Made by a program: the position numbers and the translations under genes
Shown: positions 26,422-35,941 of the stretch, piece after piece
Layout of the letters: each line of letters begins with the position of its first letter
Numbering within the stretch: position 1 is the first letter of the stretch
NCBI RefSeq assembly: GCF_023715585.1
Contig: NZ_JAMBOK010000001.1
Location: 124,001-188,000 of the forward strand
Length of the DNA: 64,000 bases
From: Sporosarcina luteola
GTDB taxonomy: Bacteria; Bacillota; Bacilli; Bacillales_A; Planococcaceae
Reading direction: 5' to 3'
The notes under the pieces: model-generated
Told to the model about the DNA's origin: nothing
The model's input: only the letters and a program-made list of their open reading frames with translations
Database searches by the model: none

Positions 26422-27293
26422 TGAAAGAGGACCTCTTCCCTGACCGGTTATCCAAACGATTAGGTGCGTTAGTCATACTTTCCAGATCAAGACGGCTGGG
26501 ACATCATAAAGGGACACATCGTTCCAGTAAGACGGGAACATCATTGGATTTTTCAGATTTCAGGGAATATCATCCGGGAGATGATTTGCGTCATATTGAC
26601 TGGAATGTGTTCGCTCGTACGGATAAACCGTTCATCAAGCAATTTTTGGATGAACAAGAAATGCGGGTACATATACTCCTCGATTCCACCAAATCGATGG
26701 GTTCGGATGGAAAGTGGGATTTTGCACGTCAATTGGCAATTGGATTAGCTCATATCGCATTAAAGAGCGGAGACACCGTTTCATTTTCCACATGGTCTGC
26801 CAGCCAGAATTATCTCTTCCGGAAAAAAGGTTCAATGCATCGTTCTTCATTCTCAAAATACGTATCGCAATTGCAAGAACCTGCTGTCGAAGGTGAATTT
26901 GCGGATCAAGCGTTGAAGCACATCCCGAAAGCGATGACTGTCCTCTTCCTAATTACTGATGGATTAGAGCAGTTGGATAAATGGGAGCGGCTGTTCAGAC
27001 GATTGCCAGGTCTTTGCAAAGACATCAGGATCTTAACAGTCCACTCGCCGGCAGAAGAGCACCCTGCTTACGAAGGGGATGTACGCTTCGTTGATGTGGA
27101 AAATGAATCTGTCGTTGAAGTGTCGATGAATCAAAGGATTGTCAAAGAGTATAAAGAAAAGAAGTTGAAACATGAAGCAGAGCTCACGGCATTGGCGAGA
27201 AAATATGGTATCCAGATTTTACGCACGGAAGTTTCGGAAGGCGTGATGGATAGTTTTACAAAAAAGATGAGACATGCCGGTTGGTTGCGATGA
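26421..27293 (+). CDS. DUF58 / vWA-like protein (second locus)
   Basis: A 290-residue soluble protein with the DUF58 signature DFREYHPGDDLRHIDWNVFAR (split around residues 46-66) and a vWA-like strand ending in LLDSTKSMG, where Asp88 begins a MIDAS-like motif with Thr in place of the first Ser. No membrane helix is visible, unlike the DUF58 protein of the first locus. Translation is coupled to the MoxR gene. Confidence 0.9.
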   Translation: MKEDLFPDRLSKRLGALVILSRSRRLGHHKGTHRSSKTGTSLDFSDFREYHPGDDLRHIDWNVFARTDKPFIKQFLDEQEMRVHILLDSTKSMGSDGKWDFARQLAIGLAHIALKSGDTVSFSTWSASQNYLFRKKGSMHRSSFSKYVSQLQEPAVEGEFADQALKHIPKAMTVLFLITDGLEQLDKWERLFRRLPGLCKDIRILTVHSPAEEHPAYEGDVRFVDVENESVVEVSMNQRIVKEYKEKKLKHEAELTALARKYGIQILRTEVSEGVMDSFTKKMRHAGWLR

Positions 27294-27307
27294 AAGGGGA
27301 CGGCTAA

Positions 27308-29074
27308 GTGGGGTTCGATCAAGTTAGTAATCTATGGACGGCAATTTTCCCATTGGCCGTCCTGCTTTATTATTTTTTTCGTAAAAAGTACGTAACAACG
27401 ACGATTTCGTCGACATTGTTTTGGGAAAGATCGATGCGGGAGACAAAGGTTTCTCCATACTTGAAAAATCTACAACGGAATGCCTTGTTTTATTTGCAGA
27501 TGGCGGCATTATTGCTGTTGCTGTTCATCTTGCTACGTCCCTTTTTGCCGAAGGACACTGTGGCAGATGGTCATACGGTGTTTGTCGTTGACACTTCCGC
27601 GAGCACGGCTGCCGTTGACGGTGACCGTTCTCTATTGGAAAAGAGTAAAGCGAAGATGCGGGCTATCGTCGAAAAGCGAAAGGGTGAATCATTCTCCATT
27701 GTTACAACGGGGAAGGAACCTTACTTATTGCTGCGGGAAGAGACTGATGAACGCAATGTCTTGGAGGCGATTAACGGGATCGGTTTGACTTACGCACATG
27801 AGCATCTTGGACGATCCCTTGATTTTGTAAGATCAATCGCTTCACAGTCAGGGGCGGATGTCCATATTTTCACCGATTTTCTTGATCGTTCACTCTTCAT
27901 GGAGAGTGAAAGCAGCATTACATGGACAATTCATAATAGGGAAAACCCGATAGACAATATTGCAATTGCAAAATTCGGTGCCATACATACTCCAGATGGG
28001 ACAGAGGCCATTGTCAAGCTGTCAAATCAAAGAGGCTTTAAACAGACGGGCAAGGTAATTGTCAATGATGGGTTGACGGGCGCTAGATTGGCTGAACAGG
28101 ATTTTTCTATTGAAGAAGAGGCGGATACCCTCCTTTCATTCAAGGAATTGCCAATGTTGCCGGCGTTCCATGTTCATATGGAAGTGGAAGATGACTATGC
28201 TGTAGACAATGATGCATTTATCGTCATCGGCGGAGAATCCTCGGAAGTGATTGTTGACAATCAATTGCATGAATTGGTCAAGAAAGCGTTTGAAGCGATT
28301 GGGCTGACCGTCAGTTCAGGATCTATCAATGAAATGACATCGGCAAAAGACCATTCAATGATTGTTACGAATGAGACTTCTTTTTTGGAGGAAGGGTCAG
28401 AGCCGATTTTGTTGATTGGCAGAAATGATTCAACGACAGAACCGGTTTCAGGTGTGGTGGAGTCGTCCAATGATGCATTGCTCTCAATTGCTCCGATTGA
28501 TGATGTGTATGTAAGCGCGCTTTACCCTCCATTCGAAGGGTTTTCGACGTTAGCTGCCATCGATGGTAAACCGTTCATCCAGCGCTCTCCTAGAGGCGAT
28601 ATAATTATCTTGACGGATATCGGTTTGACCGATTGGCCGCTGCACCCATCATTCCCTCTTTTCTTTTGGAGTTCGATGGAAATGCTTCGATCTGGAAGTG
28701 ATAGTGCCGGAACATTCACCCCGAATGAAAGAAGAGCTTTATTGACCGGAGGTGGGTCGGAAGGGATAGAGATTTTTACAATGGATGATAAGTATGTTGC
28801 ATCATATCCGGCAGGTGGAAACTTTGTCGCCCCTGCAAAACCGGGAATTTATAAACTGATGGACAGTGGGACTGAGCGGTACTTATCCGTACAGTTGGAG
28901 GAAGGTGAGAAACTGGTTGCCTTTGGACCCAGCTATAAACTTGGTACCGGTCCTGCAGGTGATGCAGAAATAGAAGAAGGTAAACAAATGATCGGGTGGC
29001 TATTCCTTCTACCAGTCCTCCTTCTTTTAGTAATTGAGTGGGAGGTGCAGCGACGTCGTGGATATCCGAATTGA
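27308..29074 (+). CDS. BatA-like vWA membrane protein
   Basis: A 588-residue protein with a BatA-type N-terminus (helices at about 10-25 and 58-78 around a basic loop), a vWA domain with MIDAS DTSAS starting at Asp95, a long extracytoplasmic region, and a C-terminal helix (WLFLLPVLLLLVIEWE). The start is GTG 27308, 7 nt after AAAGGGGA. It overlaps the next gene by 17 bp. Confidence 0.87.
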   Translation: MGFDQVSNLWTAIFPLAVLLYYFFRKKYVTTTISSTLFWERSMRETKVSPYLKNLQRNALFYLQMAALLLLLFILLRPFLPKDTVADGHTVFVVDTSASTAAVDGDRSLLEKSKAKMRAIVEKRKGESFSIVTTGKEPYLLLREETDERNVLEAINGIGLTYAHEHLGRSLDFVRSIASQSGADVHIFTDFLDRSLFMESESSITWTIHNRENPIDNIAIAKFGAIHTPDGTEAIVKLSNQRGFKQTGKVIVNDGLTGARLAEQDFSIEEEADTLLSFKELPMLPAFHVHMEVEDDYAVDNDAFIVIGGESSEVIVDNQLHELVKKAFEAIGLTVSSGSINEMTSAKDHSMIVTNETSFLEEGSEPILLIGRNDSTTEPVSGVVESSNDALLSIAPIDDVYVSALYPPFEGFSTLAAIDGKPFIQRSPRGDIIILTDIGLTDWPLHPSFPLFFWSSMEMLRSGSDSAGTFTPNERRALLTGGGSEGIEIFTMDDKYVASYPAGGNFVAPAKPGIYKLMDSGTERYLSVQLEEGEKLVAFGPSYKLGTGPAGDAEIEEGKQMIGWLFLLPVLLLLVIEWEVQRRRGYPN

Positions 29075-31655
29075 AGAGCCATTATGGCTTTTGCTGCTTG
29101 TACCGTTAACTATTTATATGGCGTATGCTTGGAAGTCCTCGAATATGCGTTTCGCGCGGAAAGGGACGATTCTATATGCTTTAAGATGCCTTGTAATCCT
29201 TTGTATAGTATTCGCCCTCACTGTTCCTTATGTTCTCTTGCCGGATGACGAGGAGCAGATCATATTCGTCGTTGATCGATCCGTTTCGGTGGAAGAGGCA
29301 GGTCAAGCTGCCGAACAATGGATTTCGGAAAGTTTGAAGGAGAGAAAAGCGAACCAATCCGTCGGTATTTATTCATTTGCGGGAGCGTTCCGTACAGACA
29401 GCCGGTTAACAGCTGCCAAATTAGAAATGCCGAAGTTGGACCCGATTGAATCGAATGGTGCAACGAATATTGCAAATGCGGTTGACTTATCCGCTGCAGT
29501 GGCTAAAGCAGGATTAGCGACGAGAATCGTTCTATTGTCCGATGGGCTGGAAACGGAAGGGTCCATCGAGGAACTGTTGCCGAAATATGAGAATAGCCAT
29601 GTTCAAATCGACACGGTCGTATTAAGGCGATCAAATGACGCGGATGCCTCCATCTCATTATTCGAGACGCCCCGAACTGCCTTTGAAGGCGAACGGCAAT
29701 TGTTGCGCGTGGAAGTCGAGTCATCCACTAAGACGGCAGGTCAGTTGTTGGTGTACTTGAATGACGAAGAAATCATAAGTGAAACGGTTGCCCTTGATGA
29801 AGGTGCGAACCAGTTTGCATTTCATCATGAAGCGAGGGGGACGGGGCTGCTTAAGTATGAGGCAAAGCTGATTGTTCCGGATGATGGTCTTCTGGAAAAT
29901 AACCGGATGCTTTCGGTCACGATGCTTGAGCAATCTCCGAGAGTGCTTGTCGTGGATACCGAGAGGAGCCCTTCCGTCATACCGTCGCTTCTTGACCGAA
30001 ACGCGATGAACGTTGATGTAATGGATGCTGAAAAATTACCGGAATCATTATCCGGTTATTTAGGATACAGTGCAATCATTTTTGACAATGTACCTGGACA
30101 TCTTGTCGGAGAACATAAAATGACTGTCATTGAGCAGGCCGTTAAAAACTTCGGGACAGGATTCATGATGGTCGGTGGCGATGAAAGCTATGGGTTGGGC
30201 GGCTATTTCAAGTCGCCGATCGAGCGTTTATTGCCTGTGGAAATGGAGGTAAAAGGGAAGGAGCAGCTTCCGTCACTAGGACTTGTCATTGCGATGGACC
30301 GTTCCGGCAGTATGTCAGGATCGAAAATCGTCATCGCGAGGGAGGCGGCTGCGAGGGCGGTGGAATTGCTTCGGAATGATGACACGTTCGGCTTCACGGC
30401 GTTTGACCATGAGCTCTGGGAAGTCATTCCGGTAGGGCCTTTACGGGATAAGCAAGAAGCGATGGACCAGATCTTGTCCATTCCTGCGGCCGGTGGCACA
30501 GATATTTTCCCTTCAGTCGCAAAAGCCTATGAAGATTTGTCCGATCTGAAGCTTCAACGGAAGCATATCATCCTGTTGACGGATGGCCAATCATCCATGC
30601 CGCCTGACTATGAGGAAATTATTGCGGAAGGCAAAAAAACGAATGTAACATTATCGACTGTGGCGATCGGAACTGACGCTGACAGTGTGCTGCTCGAGGA
30701 GTTGGCTGAACTCGGCGGAGGTCGATTTTACAACGCAGTGGATGAGTCGACGGTTCCAGCAATATTGACACGGGAAACATCTATGCTGACGAGGACGTAT
30801 ATCGAGGATGATCCATTCTATGTTTCGCTGAGCAATGTTCCGGAATGGACATCCATCTTCGCGGAAGGCGTCCCACAGATGAACGCATATATCGCGACGA
30901 CTCCGAAGGGAACTGCGACAATTGTTGCGGAAAGCCCGAAGGAAGATCCAGTCATTGCGGAATGGATGTACGGGTTGGGTCGCACGGTTGCGTTTACATC
31001 CGATTCCACAGGGAAGTGGTCAGGTGACCTGGCAAGATGGGAAGGCTATTCGGGCTTTTGGAACACCGCTGTCGCTCGATTGCTGCCTTCCTATGAAGAA
31101 GTTCCATATCTGATCACCCATGACCGAGGCGGCACGTATACGATCACCGACAGTTCACGGAAGTCGGCGTTTTTGGACGTCGTGATTGTGGATGAGCAGG
31201 GGAGAGAAGTGCCTTTCCAGTCGGAACCTCTGGCACCTGGGAAATTGAGGGTTACACTGGATGCTGAACCAGGCCTTGTCTTCTTCGGAATTTCTGATGA
31301 TAAGGGTGGCTTATTCGAAGCGGGAGTTTCAGTCCCGTACAGTGCGGAATACAAACCATCGGAACCGAATTACGCATTGCTTGAGAAAATTGCCGAGCGG
31401 ACAGGCGGGGAGCATCTCGAAGATCCAGCGCAAGTTTTCCGCCCCCATCCGTTTAAGAGCGGAGATCGGAAACCGATTGCAGATTGGCTCATTCTGTCGG
31501 CAATGATTTTGTTTTTCGTCGACATTACACTGCGCCGCTTCGGAATGTTTTCAAGTTTGCTTGACCGGAAAGGGAAGAATGAAGTAAATGAGGCTCCACC
31601 GGTCAAACAAGAAGATTATGTCGCCGAGTTATTGAAAGCGAAAAGGAAGCGGTAA
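29058..31655 (+). CDS. Large double-vWA membrane protein
   Basis: About 865 residues. Two N-terminal helices are followed by a first vWA domain (MIDAS DRSVS at Asp73), a glutamine-amidotransferase-like region with VGGDESYGLGGYF (about 372-384), a second vWA domain (MIDAS DRSGSMS at Asp414, with LLTDGQS), and a C-terminal helix (ADWLILSAMILFFVDITL). It resembles uncharacterised vWA/GATase-like proteins of MoxR clusters. The start is GTG 29058, 10 nt after GGAGGTG (29041-29047). It is the last gene of the operon. Confidence 0.87.
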   Translation: MDIRIEEPLWLLLLVPLTIYMAYAWKSSNMRFARKGTILYALRCLVILCIVFALTVPYVLLPDDEEQIIFVVDRSVSVEEAGQAAEQWISESLKERKANQSVGIYSFAGAFRTDSRLTAAKLEMPKLDPIESNGATNIANAVDLSAAVAKAGLATRIVLLSDGLETEGSIEELLPKYENSHVQIDTVVLRRSNDADASISLFETPRTAFEGERQLLRVEVESSTKTAGQLLVYLNDEEIISETVALDEGANQFAFHHEARGTGLLKYEAKLIVPDDGLLENNRMLSVTMLEQSPRVLVVDTERSPSVIPSLLDRNAMNVDVMDAEKLPESLSGYLGYSAIIFDNVPGHLVGEHKMTVIEQAVKNFGTGFMMVGGDESYGLGGYFKSPIERLLPVEMEVKGKEQLPSLGLVIAMDRSGSMSGSKIVIAREAAARAVELLRNDDTFGFTAFDHELWEVIPVGPLRDKQEAMDQILSIPAAGGTDIFPSVAKAYEDLSDLKLQRKHIILLTDGQSSMPPDYEEIIAEGKKTNVTLSTVAIGTDADSVLLEELAELGGGRFYNAVDESTVPAILTRETSMLTRTYIEDDPFYVSLSNVPEWTSIFAEGVPQMNAYIATTPKGTATIVAESPKEDPVIAEWMYGLGRTVAFTSDSTGKWSGDLARWEGYSGFWNTAVARLLPSYEEVPYLITHDRGGTYTITDSSRKSAFLDVVIVDEQGREVPFQSEPLAPGKLRVTLDAEPGLVFFGISDDKGGLFEAGVSVPYSAEYKPSEPNYALLEKIAERTGGEHLEDPAQVFRPHPFKSGDRKPIADWLILSAMILFFVDITLRRFGMFSSLLDRKGKNEVNEAPPVKQEDYVAELLKAKRKR

Positions 31656-31657
31656 AA

Positions 31658-31674
31658 AACCCTTGTCTCCCATT
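31658..31674. repeat. 17-bp direct repeat, left flank of the MITE-like element
   Basis: AACCCTTGTCTCCCATT is identical to 31895-31911. It is the left arm and loop of the terminator on the other side, so it looks like a long target-site duplication. Confidence 0.85.
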
Positions 31675-31690
31675 TGGGGGATAATGGTTT

Positions 31691-31892
31691 AGACTGTAGA
31701 CAAAAGGGATGGTAATCGAATTGATTCCCATCCCTTTTGTCTTTTTAGAAGCATTGACACAACAACGGTAGACTGACGCGACGTTGATTTCCGTTCCGCT
31801 CGCAGCGCAAATCAACATTGTAGCTTTATCTCGATTAAAAAGAAAAGAGACTGTAGGCAAACACCCAAATTCATGGTGTTTGTCTACAGTCT
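31691..31892. mobile_element. 202-bp MITE-like IS1182 derivative
   Basis: The element is bounded by perfect 14-bp inverted repeats AGACTGTAGACAAA (31691-31704) and TTTGTCTACAGTCT (31879-31892). Each end is also part of a hairpin: GACAAAAGGGATGG with CCATCCCTTTTGTC (31699-31741) on the left and 31848-31892 on the right. The right 99 bp match the IS end at 521-620 almost base for base. It has no gene. It is read as a non-autonomous, internally deleted relative of the IS at the left edge, inserted in the terminator between two convergent genes. Confidence 0.75.
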
Positions 31893-31894
31893 GT

Positions 31895-31924
31895 AACCCT
31901 TGTCTCCCATTGGAGGCAAGGGTT
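31895..31924. terminator. Terminator split by the MITE-like element
   Basis: AACCCTTG / CAAGGGTT (31895-31902 and 31917-31924), with inner CTCC/GGAG around loop CATT. Its left arm and loop (31895-31911) are the second copy of the 17-bp direct repeat. Confidence 0.8.
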
Positions 31925-31928
31925 TCCT

Positions 31929-33134
31929 TTATGTCCTCGTCGAAGCGAGGAGAAGTTTGTTCTTCTTGGACCAGACAGTCGCAATTCCGAAACAGACGAG
32001 GAGAATGGCGGTGCCGAGGAAATAAGGGAATGTAATATTGATATCGAAAATAGATCCAGCGAGAGCCGGACCGACCATATTCCCTAAACTCATATAAGCA
32101 TTCATCATCCCCGCCGCATACCCTTGCTCCTCACCGGCAAGCTTCGAAACAAGCGTATTGACCGCTGGCCGGAGCAGGGAAGTTGCCGTCGAGAAGATCG
32201 TTGAGACGAAAAGGATTGTCCAAAATAAATCGACAAATAGAATGGCCATCATTGAAATAGCTGCTACGACCAAATTGAAAAGAATGACACGCATTTCCCC
32301 GAATCTTTTAAACAGCGGATTGATGACAAATGTCTGCACAATAACACCGACAAACCCTCCGACTGTAATCAATACCGCAATTTGTGAAGGGGTATAACCA
32401 TACTTGTGGTCCACATACAAGGAAATCGTCGATTGGAAATTCGCGAGTCCGAAGGAAAAGACGAACATGACGATCAACATGACGAAATATGGGGTTGTCG
32501 TTGACTTTTTCAATTGCTTGAACAGATTTTCCTGCTTTACGACTGCCTTTTCGGCTGAAACGACAGGCGCGGGATTAGGTAAAATGAAAATTGAAAGAAT
32601 GGCTGCAAATATAGCAGCCCCCGCTGCGAAATAAAACGGGAAAAACAGACTGATCTTCGATAGGAATCCACCGATTCCCGGACCAATCATGAAGCCGAGT
32701 GACATGGATGCTCCAAGCAATCCCATGCCTCTGCCTCGTCCTTCCAACGTAGTGATATCTGCAACAAACGCCATCATCGGTGGGATGATGAACGCCGCCC
32801 CCATGCCGGAAAAGAAGCGGGCTGCAAATAACATCCATAGTTCGGTCGATAAGCTGAACGCAAATTGGGCAGAACCGTAAATTAACAATCCGAAAATGAT
32901 GATTTTCTTTCTTCCGTGCCGGTCTGATAAATCCCCGGATATCGGTGAAAAGATGAACTGCGCGAACGAAAAGATTGCGATCAGGAATCCGAGCACTTTT
33001 CCCGCAACTCCGAATGTGCCTAGAAACTCAGGCATGATTGGGATAATGAGACCGATGCCTGCCATAGCTATGAACATATTGAACATCAAAATGTATAACG
33101 CCAAGTTATTTGTTTGCTTCTCAACCAAAGGCAA
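31929..33134 (-). CDS. MFS transporter, DHA1 (12-helix) type
   Basis: A 401-residue efflux-type transporter with about 12 helices. Motif A is GDLSDRHGRKK, and motif C-like LGFMIGPGIGG lies in helix 5, the antiporter signature of Bmr/NorA/Tet-like pumps. The substrate is not predictable. The start is TTG 33134 with GAGGGG 4 nt upstream; a second TTG two codons later has better spacing. It is transcribed toward the large vWA gene. Confidence 0.85.
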   Translation of the reverse strand: MPLVEKQTNNLALYILMFNMFIAMAGIGLIIPIMPEFLGTFGVAGKVLGFLIAIFSFAQFIFSPISGDLSDRHGRKKIIIFGLLIYGSAQFAFSLSTELWMLFAARFFSGMGAAFIIPPMMAFVADITTLEGRGRGMGLLGASMSLGFMIGPGIGGFLSKISLFFPFYFAAGAAIFAAILSIFILPNPAPVVSAEKAVVKQENLFKQLKKSTTTPYFVMLIVMFVFSFGLANFQSTISLYVDHKYGYTPSQIAVLITVGGFVGVIVQTFVINPLFKRFGEMRVILFNLVVAAISMMAILFVDLFWTILFVSTIFSTATSLLRPAVNTLVSKLAGEEQGYAAGMMNAYMSLGNMVGPALAGSIFDINITFPYFLGTAILLVCFGIATVWSKKNKLLLASTRT

Positions 33135-33226
33135 TCAGCCCCTCTATCTATTTCCTGTTATTGAAACATCTTACCATATAAACACAATAACACTTAACGG
33201 AAACGCCTCCTCAAGCACACAGAAAA

Positions 33227-33257
33227 CGCCCTTAAACAATATTGCTGTTTAAGGGCG
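33227..33257 (-). terminator. Terminator of the pot operon
   Basis: CGCCCTTAAACA / TGTTTAAGGGCG is a perfect 12-bp stem (33227-33238 and 33246-33257); on the minus strand a short T run follows. Confidence 0.85.
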
Positions 33258-33265
33258 AAAACGAT

Positions 33266-34336
33266 TCACTTCATGTCCATCTTAAATTCCAGGAAAAGCT
33301 CATTATAAATACCTAATAATTCTAGTCCTAAATTTTTATACACTTCCAAGTGGGCTCTCGTCTCGATGTCAGGATAAAAACGTTCATCCTCGACAACTTC
33401 CGGATCCATCAAGTCAAGCGCAGATAAATTGGGCGTAGAGTAGCCGACATAATCGGCATTTTGTGCTGCGATTTCAGGGTCTAACATGAAGTTGATAAAA
33501 GCGTGCGCACCGTCAATGTTTTTTGCGGTTTTCGGAATGACGATATTATCGAACCATAAATTCGAGCCTTCCTCTGGAACAACATAATCGATATCTTCGT
33601 TTTCATACATCATATCAGCTGCCTGTCCCGACCATGTCAAAGCCACAGCAGCCTCATTATTGATCATTAGCTGAGTGACTTCATCGCCGATGACCGCTTT
33701 TACATTCGTACTTAATGTCTTCAATTTATCCGTGGCTTCGCGAAGCTCTCCAAGATTTGTCGAGTTTAGAGAGTAGCCCAATGAGTTCAGTCCCATGCCG
33801 ATCGTTTCCCTGGCACTATCGACAAGGATGACGCGCTGTTTAAGGGAAGGGTCCCAAAGGTCATCCCAACTTTTAAATGATTGTCCTTCGAGCAGCGTTG
33901 GATTATAAGCAATGCCTACCGTCCCCCAGAAGTAGGGGACGGAGAACTGATTGTCCGGATCGAAGGGCAGATTCAGGAAATATGGATCGATATGTTTAAT
34001 ATTCGGGATTTTACTGTAGTCAATTGGCAGCAGTAGATTTTTTTCCTTCATCATCTCAATCATATATTCAGATGGAACGGAAATGTCGTATGCCGTGCCG
34101 CCTTGTTCGATCTTACTCATCATCCCTTCATTCGAATCGAATGTTTCATAAATGACTTTTATGCCGGTCTCCTCTTCGAATTGCTTGATAAGATCCGGAT
34201 CGATATATTCTCCCCAATTATAAACAGTTATCGTGCCAGTGCCCGATTTACTCCCTTCGTTCAACTCGGCATTGATGAATAGCAATATGCCGGATACGAT
34301 GAGAATGAGGATTGCTGATTGGATAATAGACTTCAT
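33266..34336 (-). CDS. potD: Spermidine/putrescine-binding protein PotD
   Basis: A 356-residue extracytoplasmic polyamine-binding protein with VYNWGEYIDPDLIKQFEEET near the start of the mature part and VPYFWGTVGIAYNP, both typical of PotD/PotF. The N-terminal hydrophobic segment (about 5-22) has no lipobox cysteine, so it appears to be held by an uncleaved anchor or secreted rather than lipidated. GGGGGTGA precedes the ATG, which overlaps the potC stop (ATGA). Confidence 0.92.
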   Translation of the reverse strand: MKSIIQSAILILIVSGILLFINAELNEGSKSGTGTITVYNWGEYIDPDLIKQFEEETGIKVIYETFDSNEGMMSKIEQGGTAYDISVPSEYMIEMMKEKNLLLPIDYSKIPNIKHIDPYFLNLPFDPDNQFSVPYFWGTVGIAYNPTLLEGQSFKSWDDLWDPSLKQRVILVDSARETIGMGLNSLGYSLNSTNLGELREATDKLKTLSTNVKAVIGDEVTQLMINNEAAVALTWSGQAADMMYENEDIDYVVPEEGSNLWFDNIVIPKTAKNIDGAHAFINFMLDPEIAAQNADYVGYSTPNLSALDLMDPEVVEDERFYPDIETRAHLEVYKNLGLELLGIYNELFLEFKMDMK

Positions 34337-35133
34337 TTTTTCACCCCCGCGAGAGGCATTTTCGTTTTGCGGTTAATTGCATAGTAACCGATCACTAATG
34401 CGACTGTGACGATAAAGATGAGTCCTGATAGGGCATTGATCGTCAAACTGATGCCTGTTCTCGCCATTGAGTAAATTTCAACCGACAATGTAGAGAATCC
34501 ATTTCCAGTTACGAAGAACGTTACAGCAAAGTCGTCAAGCGAATACGTCAAAGCGAGGAAGAATCCGGCAAAAATTCCCGGTTTTATGAATGGAAGGATG
34601 ACCCTTGTCATAACATCTTTCCTAGACGCACCAAGATCGAGTGCTGCGTCTATCAATGAAGTGTTCATCTCAGATAGCTTTGGCAATACCATAATGACAA
34701 CAATCGGAATGCTGAAGGCAATATGGGAAATCAATACTGAAGCAAATCCGAGCTTCACACCGATCATCGTAAATAGAATCAGGAATGATGCGCCGATGAT
34801 GACGTCAGGGCTTACCATCAAAATATTATTCAGGGAAAGCACTGCATTTCTCATTTTTTTATTGCGCATGAAATAAATTGCCAATGCACCAATCACGCCT
34901 ATGGTTGTCGATAATAATGCGGACAGCAATGCGATGATGATTGTATTGAGGACGATGATAATCAACCGTTTATCCTCAAATACTGCCGCATAATGCTCCC
35001 ATGTGAATTCTTCGAAATTGGACATGCCGCCGCCCGAGTTGAAGGAGTAGAAAATCAGATAGAAGATTGGGGCATACAGGATAATGAAGACAATCGTCAA
35101 ATACAGTTTTGGAAGTTTACCTAGCCTTTCCAT
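34333..35133 (-). CDS. potC: Polyamine ABC transporter permease PotC
   Basis: A 266-residue permease with six helices and the cytoplasmic EAA loop DAALDLGASRKDVMTRVILP that docks on PotA. It overlaps potB by 17 bp and potD by 4 bp, so the operon is tightly coupled. Confidence 0.92.
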   Translation of the reverse strand: MERLGKLPKLYLTIVFIILYAPIFYLIFYSFNSGGGMSNFEEFTWEHYAAVFEDKRLIIIVLNTIIIALLSALLSTTIGVIGALAIYFMRNKKMRNAVLSLNNILMVSPDVIIGASFLILFTMIGVKLGFASVLISHIAFSIPIVVIMVLPKLSEMNTSLIDAALDLGASRKDVMTRVILPFIKPGIFAGFFLALTYSLDDFAVTFFVTGNGFSTLSVEIYSMARTGISLTINALSGLIFIVTVALVIGYYAINRKTKMPLAGVKK

Positions 35134-35941
35134 TGTCCGACGCCCCCTTTTCTTTACCTTTTGTTACAAGCATAATGATGAACATGAATACGATGAGGAA
35201 TACGGCGATCGTCGAGCCCATTCCCCAGTTTTGCGTCACTAGGAATTGCTGTTCAATGGCTGTTCCTAATGTGATGATTTTATTTCCAGCGATTAGCCTT
35301 GTAATCATGAACAATGACAAGGCAGGGATGAAAACGACTTGAATGCCTGACTTCACTCCATTTGTCGTCAATGGCCATATGACTCTCCTGAAGGTTGTCC
35401 AAGAGTCAGCACCGAGATCGCGTGACGCATCGATCAATGCAGGATTCAATTTGTCCAGTGCATTGAATATCGGCAAAATCATGAACGGAATGAAAATGTA
35501 GACCGATACGAATACGAAGCTGAAGTCGGTGAACAGGATTTGCTGCTTGCCAATGCCGACAGCTTCCAAAAATGCATTCAACGGTCCATATAGACCCATC
35601 AACCCGATGAAGGCATAAGTCTTCAGTAAAAGGTTGATCCACGAAGGGATGATGATGAGCAGAAGCCATAGATGCTTATGCTTCGTCTTCGTGAGCAAGT
35701 ACGCCGTCGGATAGGCGATTAGCAACGAAAAGAAAGTAATAAGGAATGCATACCAAAACGAGCTGATCGTCAATTTTAGATAAACGGACGTAAAAAAGTT
35801 ACGGTAATTTGCCAGCGTGAAGTTGCCCGCCAAGTCGAAAAACGAGTAATAGACGATCAATGCGATCGGCGCCAGGACGAATAATAGGATCCACGCTGTA
35901 TAAGGAATTGAGTAGATCGAGCGCAGGCGGGACTTATTCAT
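35117..35941 (-). CDS. potB: Polyamine ABC transporter permease PotB
   Basis: A 274-residue permease with six helices and an EAA loop [20 protein letters not shown]. It forms the membrane channel with PotC. Its start overlaps the potA stop by 8 bp. Confidence 0.92.
   Translation of the reverse strand: MNKSRLRSIYSIPYTAWILLFVLAPIALIVYYSFFDLAGNFTLANYRNFFTSVYLKLTISSFWYAFLITFFSLLIAYPTAYLLTKTKHKHLWLLLIIIPSWINLLLKTYAFIGLMGLYGPLNAFLEAVGIGKQQILFTDFSFVFVSVYIFIPFMILPIFNALDKLNPALIDASRDLGADSWTTFRRVIWPLTTNGVKSGIQVVFIPALSLFMITRLIAGNKIITLGTAIEQQFLVTQNWGMGSTIAVFLIVFMFIIMLVTKGKEKGASDNGKAR

Noticed and set aside
31658-31924. Phage attachment site explanation for the 17-bp direct repeats
   Set aside because: The 220 bp between them carries inverted terminal repeats shared with an IS end and no integrase, so a transposition product explains them better.
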